The notes beneath the pieces were generated by a model. It was not told where the DNA came from, did not search any database, and saw only the letters and a list, made by a program, of their open reading frames with translations. From Bacilli bacterium (GTDB lineage Bacteria > Bacillota_I > Bacilli_A > RF39 > UBA660), in NCBI GenBank assembly GCA_017627015.1, contig JAGAHP010000029.1, positions 1 to 14,235 on the forward strand: a stretch of DNA of 14,235 nt, read 5' to 3'. Positions 6,005 through 12,720 of the stretch are shown here, piece after piece; within the stretch, counting starts at the first letter, position 1, and each line of letters begins with the position of its first letter. The position numbers and the translations under genes are program-made.

Positions 6005-6556
6005 ATGAAAAATGTAAAAATAGATGGAATAAAGGATTTAGACACAGTTAAAGAATTATTTTCTAGTGTTAAATGTTTAAAAGATGATAATTGTTTTTTA
6101 GTAGTATTAAACAGAGATTATGTAGCATCAAGTGTTGAAAATAATACTTTTTATAAGAACAACGCTGTTAATGTTGCAGTAGAAGGAGTAATTAAAGAAT
6201 TTAACGAAAAATTAAATGATAAACAAAAAATAGTTTTTAGTAGAAATGTATATTGTGGATTCTTAATTAATGTAGTTAATGATGGAATAGGAGTTATACC
6301 ATTAAAAAATAGTGGACAATTAATTCCAAAAATTAAAGATTTTAAAACTGATATAGATAATTATATATTTATCAATAATGATGAAATAGAAAAAATAGAA
6401 ATAAAAAAATTACCATTACGTTCAAAGGTAAAGAGATTAGCAGTTTATTTTAAGGATTTAGATGGTGCTAATACACCTTGGACATTACCAGTAAAAGATA
6501 AAATAGTAACATATCAAGAAGAGAACTATAATAAATTAGTACAAAAACTATCATAG
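6005..6556 (+). CDS. Hypothetical protein, longer paralogue of the gene at 5243
   Basis: A 183-aa soluble protein, strongly supported by GGAGGT six bases before the ATG. It shares the N-terminal VKELFSSVKCL--DN-F-VV and the C-terminal NYIFINNDEIEKIEIKK ... YQEENYNKLVQKL with the 151-aa protein at 5243. An extra segment of about 30 residues (near 54-83, IKEFNEKLNDKQKIVF) is inserted before the YCGFLIN strand. Cysteines are few and not paired in a motif. The insertion and divergence suggest an old duplication. Function is unknown; a shared binding fold with different ligands is one possibility. Confidence 0.75.
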   Translation: MKNVKIDGIKDLDTVKELFSSVKCLKDDNCFLVVLNRDYVASSVENNTFYKNNAVNVAVEGVIKEFNEKLNDKQKIVFSRNVYCGFLINVVNDGIGVIPLKNSGQLIPKIKDFKTDIDNYIFINNDEIEKIEIKKLPLRSKVKRLAVYFKDLDGANTPWTLPVKDKIVTYQEENYNKLVQKLS

Positions 6557-6561
6557 TTTTT

Positions 6562-6587
6562 AGAACTAATTATTAGTTCTTTTTTTT
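6562..6587 (+). terminator. Intrinsic terminator
   Basis: AGAACTAAT (6562-6570) and ATTAGTTCT (6572-6580) form a perfect stem around a single central base (so an effective loop of a few bases), followed by T to 6587. It is five bases after the TAG. Confidence 0.85.
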
Positions 6588-6598
6588 GTTCTATAAAT

Positions 6599-6626
6599 TT
6601 GACTTTTTTTATAAATAATGTATAAT
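6599..6626 (+). promoter_or_regulatory. Near-consensus sigma-A promoter for the 46-aa gene
   Basis: TTGACT (6599-6604), 16-base spacer, TATAAT (6621-6626). This is one of the best -35/-10 pairs in the window and drives its smallest gene. Confidence 0.75.
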
Positions 6627-6657
6627 AATGTTCGTTTTTGAAAGGGGATTATTATAT

Positions 6658-6798
6658 ATGAAAAGAAATGAACAAATAGAAAAATTAATAAAAAGACAAA
6701 TAAATCTTGTTAAGTTACAAGAATGTCATAAAACAAGAAGAGCACTTAAAAATATTAAGTCAAATATTGTAGAAAAGAAACAAGGAATTTTAAGATAA
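6658..6798 (+). CDS. 46-aa basic protein (small gene, easily missed)
   Basis: The ATG at 6658 follows AAAGGGGA (6641-6648) and a near-consensus promoter. Translation gives 46 residues, from MKRNEQIEKLIKRQ to KKQGILR, ending with TAA at 6796-6798. It is rich in Lys and Arg, has a single Cys (residue 23), and should be one or two amphipathic helices; HKTRRALKNIK near the middle is strongly basic. RNA or DNA binding would fit such a composition but is not shown. The terminator hairpin overlaps its last six codons, so the gene has a complete, private transcription unit. This and the coding-like codon choice support it as real rather than a chance ORF. Confidence 0.7.
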   Translation: MKRNEQIEKLIKRQINLVKLQECHKTRRALKNIKSNIVEKKQGILR

Positions 6799-6813
6799 AT
6801 TTCTTGTTTTTTT
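6781..6813 (+). terminator. Intrinsic terminator overlapping the 46-aa gene
   Basis: CAAGGAATTT (6781-6790) pairs with AAATTTCTTG (6797-6806, one G-T wobble), followed by seven T. The stop codon spans the loop and the 3' arm. Confidence 0.8.
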
Positions 6814-6822
6814 ATTCTTTGG

Positions 6823-6831
6823 TGTTATAAT
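6823..6831 (+). promoter_or_regulatory. Extended -10 promoter for the 71-aa gene
   Basis: TGTTATAAT. A poor -35 (TTGTTT, 6804-6809, spacer 16) would fall inside the preceding terminator. Confidence 0.65.
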
Positions 6832-6859
6832 TGATTTAAAAGATACAACGGAGGTTTAA

Positions 6860-7075
6860 ATGGGAAAAGAGTATTATATAGTAACAGTTACTAATGGTGA
6901 AGATAAAAGAATATTTAAAGCAGAATTAGGAGACAGAATAATGCTTAAAGATAGAAAATTTATAGTAGCAGGTGTAACTCCATCTGATGAGTTACCTCAA
7001 AACGTAAAGGTTGAACCATTAAGTAGAGATAATAAATATAAATTAAAAATGGTAAAAAAATTAACAAAAAAATAA
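6860..7075 (+). CDS. Hypothetical 71-aa protein
   Basis: The start is supported by GGAGG (6850-6854). The chain alternates hydrophobic and charged residues (YYIVTVTNG, RIFKAELGDRIMLKDRKFIVAGV) in a way that suggests a five-stranded small beta-barrel, then a basic tail (KLKMVKKLTKK). It has no cysteine or membrane segment. I do not recognise the family. The -35 box of the next gene lies in its last codons, and I see no terminator after it. It is therefore probably co-transcribed in part with the membrane protein at 7111. Confidence 0.7.
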   Translation: MGKEYYIVTVTNGEDKRIFKAELGDRIMLKDRKFIVAGVTPSDELPQNVKVEPLSRDNKYKLKMVKKLTKK

Positions 7076-7089
7076 AAATATAGTATAAT
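7061..7089 (+). promoter_or_regulatory. Sigma-A promoter embedded in the end of the 71-aa gene
   Basis: TTAACA (7061-7066), 17-base spacer, TATAAT (7084-7089). The -35 encodes part of the upstream protein's C-terminus. Confidence 0.65.
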
Positions 7090-7110
7090 AGTTAACTTGA
7101 GGGTGATTAA

Positions 7111-7596
7111 ATGACATCGAAAGAGAACTATGTATTACCATTATTTATTGGTTTTATAATTGTATTAGTATTTGGAGGATTATTTTTAACAACATTTAAA
7201 GATATGAATACTAGTATTAATAAAAAGACATATTTAAATAAAATAATTGAAAGTAATGATAAGACAGAAGGAAAAAATGCATATTTGAAAGTAAAATCTA
7301 TTTCACCAATGTTTGCTAAAGGTGAAAATAAAAAAGGTTATTATTTTGTATCTGATGGAGATTATAATTATATAGTTTTATTAGATAAGAAGACCGCTAA
7401 AAAATTAGTAGATAGTGATTTAGAAAGTAATCCTGTTTTTATAGAAGGAATAACTAAAGAAACACCAAATAATTTAAAAGAAATAGCACTTGATGTATTT
7501 AATTCTGGATATGATGATCAAGATAAAATATCAGTAAAAGATTATTCAAGTTATTTTGGAGATATCTACTTAGAACAAACATTAGCTTTAAAATAA
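7111..7596 (+). CDS. Membrane-anchored hypothetical protein, extracytoplasmic domain
   Basis: A 161-aa protein with one N-terminal membrane helix (about 8-28). A domain of some 130 residues follows, placed outside by the positive-inside rule only weakly (K4 before; F-K-D after). The domain contains ENAYLKVKSISPMF and KGYYFVSDGDYNYIVLLDKKTAKKL, a beta-rich pattern resembling OB-fold-like extracytoplasmic domains of uncharacterised Bacillota proteins. No catalytic motif, lipobox or cysteine is visible. GAGGGTGA (7099-7106) fixes the start. It has its own promoter and a strong terminator. Function unknown. Confidence 0.75.
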   Translation: MTSKENYVLPLFIGFIIVLVFGGLFLTTFKDMNTSINKKTYLNKIIESNDKTEGKNAYLKVKSISPMFAKGENKKGYYFVSDGDYNYIVLLDKKTAKKLVDSDLESNPVFIEGITKETPNNLKEIALDVFNSGYDDQDKISVKDYSSYFGDIYLEQTLALK

Positions 7597-7626
7597 ATAT
7601 TAGACTTTAAGTTTAATATTTTTTTT
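7595..7626 (+). terminator. Intrinsic terminator overlapping the stop codon
   Basis: AAATATTAGACTT (7595-7607) pairs with AAGTTTAATATTT (7609-7621, one G-T wobble); the innermost pairs open to give a loop. The T-tract runs to 7626. The stem starts within the TAA. Confidence 0.8.
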
Positions 7627-7634
7627 GTTATAAT
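7626..7634 (+). promoter_or_regulatory. Extended -10 promoter sharing a base with the terminator T-tract
   Basis: TGTTATAAT; its first T is the last T of the terminator. It is the tightest terminator-promoter fusion in the window. Confidence 0.7.
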
Positions 7635-7657
7635 GTGCTTAAGGGAGATGGTTATAC

Positions 7658-8470
7658 GTGAAAGATATGCACGTACATAGCACTTTTTCTTATGATGGAA
7701 TATCATCTGTAGAGGAATATGCAAAAAGAGCAAAAGAGATAGGTGTTGATGAAATTACTTTAACAGAGCACTATGACGTTTTTGATGGAATAGAAACTGA
7801 TAAAACTTCTATACAACCAAATTTATATAAAATGGGATTTATTGTAGCTAAAAGAAAAGTAGAAAAAGATATAAAACTAAATTTTGGTGTAGAAGTGGGT
7901 TTGAATCCTGAACATAAAGATAAAATTAGTAGAGATATTAGACATTATGATTTTGTAGTAGGATCATCTCATATAATAGATAGAATTGACATAAGAGATG
8001 GTAATGATTTCTTTGAAGGAACAACTAGAAAAGAAGCATATTTAAAGTATTTAAAAGAAGTATTAGAAAATGTTAAAACTTTTGATAAAGAATATGATGT
8101 ATATGGTCATTTAGATTATATTGTTCGTTTAGGAGATAATAAAGAAAGAAGATTAAATTGTGATGAGTATAGTGATATACTAAATGCTATATTAGAAGAA
8201 TTAGTTAAGAAGGATAAAGGTTTAGAATTAAATACTTCTGGATTAAGACATGGATGTAGTTTTCCTCATCCAAATCCAGTAATTCTTAGAAGATATAAAG
8301 AACTAGGTGGGAAAATTGTTACAATAGGATCAGATGCTAAAAGAGCAGAAGACTTAGCTAAGAATTTTAGAGTAGCTTATGATATTTTAGAATCAGTTGG
8401 TTTTGATGAAACTGCAGTATTCCATAATAGAAAACCAGATTTTGTAAAGATAAAAGAATTAAGAAGATAG
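7658..8470 (+). CDS. PHP-family phosphatase (histidinol-phosphatase-like)
   Basis: A 270-aa protein with the PHP metal-binding motifs in order: HVH (5-7), TEHYD (36-40), acidic VEVG (78-81), SSHIID (103-108), YGHLDY (149-154) and GSDAK (224-228). This order and the length match the HisJ/HisK histidinol-phosphate phosphatases, which use a three-metal centre to dephosphorylate histidinol phosphate. No other histidine genes are nearby, so another phosphomonoester could be the substrate. The last motif, usually SDAH in relatives, reads SDAK (codon AAA), so one likely metal ligand is replaced. The GTG at 7658 is the only non-ATG start in the window; AAGGGAG (7641-7647) sits ten bases before it, and an ATG at 7667 would trim only three residues. 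Transcribed alone. Confidence 0.85.
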   Translation: MKDMHVHSTFSYDGISSVEEYAKRAKEIGVDEITLTEHYDVFDGIETDKTSIQPNLYKMGFIVAKRKVEKDIKLNFGVEVGLNPEHKDKISRDIRHYDFVVGSSHIIDRIDIRDGNDFFEGTTRKEAYLKYLKEVLENVKTFDKEYDVYGHLDYIVRLGDNKERRLNCDEYSDILNAILEELVKKDKGLELNTSGLRHGCSFPHPNPVILRRYKELGGKIVTIGSDAKRAEDLAKNFRVAYDILESVGFDETAVFHNRKPDFVKIKELRR

Positions 8471-8493
8471 TTTTATACAAACTATCTTTTTTT
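8464..8493 (+). terminator. Intrinsic terminator containing the stop codon
   Basis: AAGATAGTTT (8464-8473) pairs perfectly with AAACTATCTT (8479-8488), with a T-tract to 8493. The TAG (8468-8470) is inside the stem. Confidence 0.85.
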
Positions 8494-8494
8494 A

Positions 8495-8503
8495 TGATAT
8501 AAT
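8495..8503 (+). promoter_or_regulatory. Extended -10 promoter of the four-gene operon
   Basis: TGATATAAT two bases after the terminator T-tract. It is the only promoter I can see for the genes from 8524 to 12643. Confidence 0.7.
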
Positions 8504-8523
8504 TAAAGAAGAGAGGTATTTTT

Positions 8524-9234
8524 ATGAGAAAGAGAATTATGTATGGTTTAATCGCTATTTTAGTTGCGGGAATAATATTTGGAGTTTTATTTTATTTAGA
8601 TAAGAAGGAAAAGAGTAAAGACTCTTATAAGTTTAAAGTGGAGTATGAAAGTCTAAATGGTGAAACTAGTCAAAGTGGAAAAAAATATAGAACATTAAAT
8701 ATATCTAAAGATAATAGAATAAAGTATAGTACAGCAAAAGAGATATATGAAAAGATGGATAATAATGAATCATTTATTGTTTATTTTGGATTTGCAAAAT
8801 GTCCTTGGTGCAGAAGTATGGTGGAAAATTTACTTGATTTGGCAGATAAAAATAAAGTAGATATATATTATGTAGATGTATATGATATAAGAGATGTTAA
8901 AGAAGCAAAAGATGGTAAAGTAGTTGAAACTAAAAAAGGTGATAAATATTATTTAAAACTATTAACTAAAATGGATAATGTTTTAAGTGATTATGTATTA
9001 GAAACTGAAAATAAAAATGAATTACATACTGGAGAAAAGAGAATATACGCTCCTAATGTAGTTACAGTTGTACAAGGTCATGCTGAAAAGATGGTTGAAG
9101 GAATTAGTAAAGATTTGAAAGATCCATATGGAAAAATAACTGATAAAATGAAAAAAGATTCAATTGGTGAATTAAAATGTATTTTTAAATGTTTAGAAAA
9201 AGCAAGTGTTTGTACAAAACCTAGTTCTTGTTAA
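8524..9234 (+). CDS. Membrane-anchored thioredoxin-like protein (CPWC)
   Basis: A 236-aa protein with an N-terminal membrane anchor (about 5-25; MRKR before it puts the N-terminus inside), a basic linker, and a thioredoxin-fold domain outside. The redox motif is CPWC (93-96), after the strand FIVYFGFAK. Y-APNVV (175-180) supplies the usual cis-proline (P177). An unusual inserted segment lies between strand YYVDVYDI and the cis-proline. The C-terminus adds four cysteines (219, 223, 230, 236; CIFKC and the terminal SSC), an even number that could form structural disulfides or a second redox pair. It probably reduces or forms disulfides in exported proteins. GAGAGG (8511-8516) precedes the ATG. 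It heads an operon; murE begins nine bases after its stop. Confidence 0.85.
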   Translation: MRKRIMYGLIAILVAGIIFGVLFYLDKKEKSKDSYKFKVEYESLNGETSQSGKKYRTLNISKDNRIKYSTAKEIYEKMDNNESFIVYFGFAKCPWCRSMVENLLDLADKNKVDIYYVDVYDIRDVKEAKDGKVVETKKGDKYYLKLLTKMDNVLSDYVLETENKNELHTGEKRIYAPNVVTVVQGHAEKMVEGISKDLKDPYGKITDKMKKDSIGELKCIFKCLEKASVCTKPSSC

Positions 9235-9243
9235 GGAGGATAT

Positions 9244-10698
9244 ATGGAATTAAGTAATATTTTAAGAGGAATAAAAGCTAAATATAATGAAGATATTAAT
9301 ATTACAGGAGTTTCTATTGATTCAAGAGAAATAAAAGAAGGAAATATGTTTATAGCTATTAATGGATTTGAAATGGATGGTCATAAATTCATTGATAGCG
9401 CAATTGAAAATGGTGCTAAGGCAGTTCTTATTGATGAAGAAAGATTTAATGAATTTAAAGATGTTGATGCAGAAGTAGTAACAGTATCTAATACAAGAGA
9501 TGTTGTTCCTTTTGTAGCTTGTAATTTTTATAATCATCCATCAAAAGAATTTAAATTAATAGGTGTGACTGGTACTAAAGGTAAAACAACTACTACATTT
9601 ATGATTAAACAAATATTAGAAGAAGCTGGTCATAAGGTAGGTTTAGTTGGTACAGTTGCGAATTATATAGGAAAAGAAAAACTAGAAGATGCTGATAGAA
9701 CTACACCAGAACCAATAAAACTACAAGAATTATTTAGAAAAATGGCTGATGCTAAATGTGACTATGTAGTTATAGAAGTATCATCTCAAAGTTTAAAAAT
9801 AGGAAGAGTAGATGGAAGTAATTTTGATGTAGGTTTATTTACTAATTTATCAGAAGATCATATATCTCCTAATGAACATCCAACTATGGAAGATTATTTC
9901 TTATCAAAAGCAAAACTATTTGATATGGTAAAAAATGGTTTTGTTAATATTGATGATCCTAAAGGAGAAGAGTTAGTAGTTTTAAAACCAAATTGTAGTT
10001 TTAAAACTTATAGTGTAAATAAAGCATCAGATAAGAAAGCAACTAATATAAGTATTAATAATGTAGAAACTAAATTCACATGTGAAATAAATGGAAAAGA
10101 AGAACAAGTAGAAATAAATGTACCTGGTAATTTTACTGTGTATAATACTTTAGGTGCAATATCTATTTGTGAATATTATGGTGTTGAGACTAAGTATATA
10201 ATTGAAGCACTAAAAAAGGTTAGTGTACCTGGTAGATCAGAATTAGTTCCAAACAAATTAGGACTTGCATTAATGATAGATTATGCTCACTCAGAAGAAA
10301 GTTTAGCTAATATATTAAGTGCTGTTAAATCTTATACTAAAGGTAGAGTTATTTCTGTATTTGGTTGTGGAGGAGATAGAGATAATAGAAAAAGACCTAA
10401 AATGGGTGAAGTATCTGGAAAATTAGCGGACTACTCTATAGTTACTTCTGATAATCCAAGAACAGAAGATCCAGAAAAAATAATAGAGGAAATAGTTGAA
10501 GGAATATCAAAAGTAACTGATCAATTTGAAGTTATAGTAGATAGAACAGAAGCTATTAAAAAGGCTATTGAAATAGCTAAACCAGAAGATTTAGTTGTAT
10601 TCGCAGGTAAAGGACATGAAACATATCAAGAAATTAATCATGTTAAATATCCATATGATGAAAGAGTAATAATAAAAGAAATAATAGATAAAATGTAA
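9244..10698 (+). CDS. murE: UDP-N-acetylmuramoyl-tripeptide synthetase (meso-DAP-adding MurE)
   Basis: A 484-aa Mur ligase with all three domains. It adds the third residue to UDP-MurNAc-L-Ala-D-Glu in the cytosol during peptidoglycan synthesis. Landmarks are the ATP loop VTGTKGKTTT (108-117), TTPEP (153-157), EVSSQSL (178-184), SEDHISPNEHPTMEDYFLSK (203-222) with the candidate carbamylated Lys222, DYAHSEESL (346-354), GGDRDNRKRPKMG (376-388), DNPRTE (403-408) and GKGHETYQ (455-462). DNPR is the meso-DAP-specific form; lysine-adding enzymes usually differ there. The P-loop has TKGK where TNGK is usual, and SSQSL and DHISPNEHP differ from the textbook SSHAL and DHLDYHG, as in a divergent clostridial-type group. 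AAGGAGG overlaps the preceding stop. It is the second gene of the operon. Confidence 0.93.
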   Translation: MELSNILRGIKAKYNEDINITGVSIDSREIKEGNMFIAINGFEMDGHKFIDSAIENGAKAVLIDEERFNEFKDVDAEVVTVSNTRDVVPFVACNFYNHPSKEFKLIGVTGTKGKTTTTFMIKQILEEAGHKVGLVGTVANYIGKEKLEDADRTTPEPIKLQELFRKMADAKCDYVVIEVSSQSLKIGRVDGSNFDVGLFTNLSEDHISPNEHPTMEDYFLSKAKLFDMVKNGFVNIDDPKGEELVVLKPNCSFKTYSVNKASDKKATNISINNVETKFTCEINGKEEQVEINVPGNFTVYNTLGAISICEYYGVETKYIIEALKKVSVPGRSELVPNKLGLALMIDYAHSEESLANILSAVKSYTKGRVISVFGCGGDRDNRKRPKMGEVSGKLADYSIVTSDNPRTEDPEKIIEEIVEGISKVTDQFEVIVDRTEAIKKAIEIAKPEDLVVFAGKGHETYQEINHVKYPYDERVIIKEIIDKM

Positions 10699-10724
10699 GT
10701 TAAGTTTAATACTTAACTTATTTT
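10697..10724 (+). terminator. Weak intra-operon hairpin after murE
   Basis: AAGTTAAGT (10697-10705) pairs with ACTTAACTT (10711-10719) around TTAAT, overlapping the stop codon. Only A plus four T follow, so partial termination or mRNA stabilisation is more likely than a full stop. No promoter is visible before the next gene. Confidence 0.5.
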
Positions 10725-10738
10725 AGTAGGAGTATTAT

Positions 10739-11779
10739 ATGAACAAGTTTAAAGTATTTTATAAAGATAATAAAGAATTACTAGAAAACGTTATAAAAAA
10801 GTATAATGATGAATTATTAAAAGAAGAAAATGAAATAATTAAAGATAATTTAAAACAGTTTGTAAAACTAAATAGTGGTGGAAAAAGAATAAGAGGTATT
10901 CTTATAATGCTAGGTTTTTATTTAAAAAATAATGATATTACTTATTCAATGCCACTTGCGTCAGCATATGAGTTTTTCCAAACTTCTATTCTTATTCATG
11001 ATGATATTATTGATAATGATAATATTAGAAGAGGAGAAAAGACTATACCATTTTATAACAAAGAAAAATATAAGATAGATGATAATAATACATATAATTC
11101 AGTAGGTTTATGTATAGGTGATTTAGGTCTTTATTATGGAAATAAAATAATATCTGATAATTATGAAGGTAAAGATTTAAATAATACATTATCTTTATAT
11201 AATAAAACTGTAATAGATACTATAAGAGGAGAAATACTAGATGTTATGATTCCTTTTAAAGAAAGAAATAATATAACGATTGAAGATTTAGAAAAAGAAA
11301 TAATGAATATATATTCACTTAAGACATCATACTATACAATAGTAGGTCCTCTATCATTAGGTATGAAACTAGGGAACTCTTCAGAAGAAGAAATAAAAAA
11401 ATTGGAAAAGTTTTCGCATAATTTAGGAGTAGCTTTTCAAATAAATGATGATTTAATTGGTATTTATAAAGATGATACTGGTAAAGTAATAGGTTCAGAT
11501 ATAGAAGAATTTAAACAAACAATTTTATATTCTTATACTAAAAATACAAAATATTATGATGAATTAATGAAATATTATGGTAAAATACTTTCTGCGGATT
11601 CTTTGAACCGAGTAAGAGAAATCTTTGAAGAATCAGGTGCAAAAGATTACGCAATTAATTTAAAAAATAAATTATATAGTGAATCTAGAGAAATTCTTAA
11701 TAATATTGATTTTATTGAAAAAGATAAAAAAGAAATTTTATATGGATTAGTAGATTATTTAGAAGAAGTAGGGATGTAA
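10739..11779 (+). CDS. Trans-polyprenyl diphosphate synthase
   Basis: A 346-aa all-helical prenyltransferase that condenses isopentenyl diphosphate with an allylic diphosphate. Seen motifs: GGKRIR (47-52), first aspartate-rich motif DDIID (88-92) then RRG, RGEILD (163-168), KTS (195-197), second motif FQINDDLIG (233-241), then K-IGSDI (249-255). The second motif reads NDDLIG where DDILD is usual, a form I associate with geranylgeranyl-type and archaeal-like synthases rather than bacterial IspA. Serine at five residues before DDIID (Ser83) leaves room for products longer than C15. The product could feed undecaprenol or quinone synthesis; chain length is inference. GTAGGAG (10726-10732) fixes the start. 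Its stop abuts the next ATG. Confidence 0.88.
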   Translation: MNKFKVFYKDNKELLENVIKKYNDELLKEENEIIKDNLKQFVKLNSGGKRIRGILIMLGFYLKNNDITYSMPLASAYEFFQTSILIHDDIIDNDNIRRGEKTIPFYNKEKYKIDDNNTYNSVGLCIGDLGLYYGNKIISDNYEGKDLNNTLSLYNKTVIDTIRGEILDVMIPFKERNNITIEDLEKEIMNIYSLKTSYYTIVGPLSLGMKLGNSSEEEIKKLEKFSHNLGVAFQINDDLIGIYKDDTGKVIGSDIEEFKQTILYSYTKNTKYYDELMKYYGKILSADSLNRVREIFEESGAKDYAINLKNKLYSESREILNNIDFIEKDKKEILYGLVDYLEEVGM

Positions 11780-12643
11780 ATGAAAGAACATATAGTTAAT
11801 GAAGAAATGATTCTTATTGATTATTTAAGAAAAGAATTTACTAAGTTATCTAAAAATAATATTAAATCACTATTAAGCAAAGAAATGATAACAGTTAATA
11901 ATAATGTTCAAACTAGATATGATTTTGTAGTAAAAAAAGGTGATAAGATAGTTATTAGAGATACTAAGATAAAAGTAAAAAGATATCAAAAAGATATAAA
12001 TATAATTTATGAAGATGATGATATCATAGTTATAAATAAACCTGCGGGTTTACTTACTATCGCAACTAATAAAGAAAAAGAATTTACTTTATATCACTTT
12101 GTATCAGATTATGTAAAAGGCAAAAATAAAAATAATAAGATATTTATTATTCATAGATTAGATAAAGAAACTAGTGGAATAGTTATATTTGGTAAAAATC
12201 AAAAAGCTAAGAATCTATTTCAAAACAATTGGGAAAGAAATATAATTTCTAGAAATTATTATGCAGTAGTTGAAGGAAATCTTTCTAATAAAGAAGGTAC
12301 AATTAAATCATATTTAACAGAAAATTCTGAATATATGGTTTATAGTACTACTGAAAAAAATGGTAAACTTGCGATTACTGATTATAAAGTAATAAAAGAA
12401 AATAAAAATTATTCTTTACTTGATATAAATATTAAAACAGGTAGAAAAAATCAAATAAGAGTACACATGAAAGAAAATGGTAATGTAATAGTAGGAGATA
12501 AGAAATATGGCTCTAATGTTAATACTATTAAAAGAATGGCACTTCATGCATATAAGTTAGAATTTATAGATCCTAGAACTAATAAGAAAGTAACATTTAA
12601 AACAAGTATGCCTACTATATTTAATAAATTAATAAAAATGTAA
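11780..12643 (+). CDS. RluA-family RNA pseudouridine synthase
   Basis: A 287-aa protein. An S4-like RNA-binding domain (residues about 10-60, IDYLRKEF-KLSKNNIKSLL ... GDKIVI) leads into the catalytic domain. Motifs are VINKPAGLLT (84-93), HRLDKETSG (125-133, catalytic Asp128), GRKNQIRVHM (221-230) and VGDKKYG (238-244). Together these identify the RluA/RluD group, which isomerises uridine to pseudouridine in rRNA or tRNA; the exact target cannot be told. The ATG directly follows the previous TAA; AGGGA (11770-11774) lies within the upstream gene at normal spacing, so the pair is coupled. It is the last gene of the operon, and its stop codon lies in the terminator stem. Confidence 0.92.
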   Translation: MKEHIVNEEMILIDYLRKEFTKLSKNNIKSLLSKEMITVNNNVQTRYDFVVKKGDKIVIRDTKIKVKRYQKDINIIYEDDDIIVINKPAGLLTIATNKEKEFTLYHFVSDYVKGKNKNNKIFIIHRLDKETSGIVIFGKNQKAKNLFQNNWERNIISRNYYAVVEGNLSNKEGTIKSYLTENSEYMVYSTTEKNGKLAITDYKVIKENKNYSLLDINIKTGRKNQIRVHMKENGNVIVGDKKYGSNVNTIKRMALHAYKLEFIDPRTNKKVTFKTSMPTIFNKLIKM

Positions 12644-12661
12644 ATTAATTTACATTTTTTT
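12634..12661 (+). terminator. Intrinsic terminator of the four-gene operon
   Basis: AAAAATGTAAATT (12634-12646) and AATTTACATTTTT (12647-12659) form a perfect 26-bp palindrome, continuing into T. The stop codon (12641-12643) is in the 5' arm. The centre opens to form the loop. Confidence 0.8.
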
Positions 12662-12690
12662 ATTTTATTTAACGTTTTTTTGTTAGTATA

Positions 12691-12699
12691 TGCTATTAT
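12691..12699 (+). promoter_or_regulatory. Extended -10 promoter of the surface-protein gene
   Basis: TGCTATTAT, a variant of the TGnTATAAT box seen elsewhere here. No -35. AGGAGG (12710-12715) follows. Confidence 0.55.
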
Positions 12700-12720
12700 T
12701 TAATTAAATAGGAGGCTTTT

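Noticed and set aside
9322..9537. Minus-strand ORF within murE
   Set aside because: It has no ribosome-binding site or promoter and is the low-complexity complement of a certain murE reading frame.
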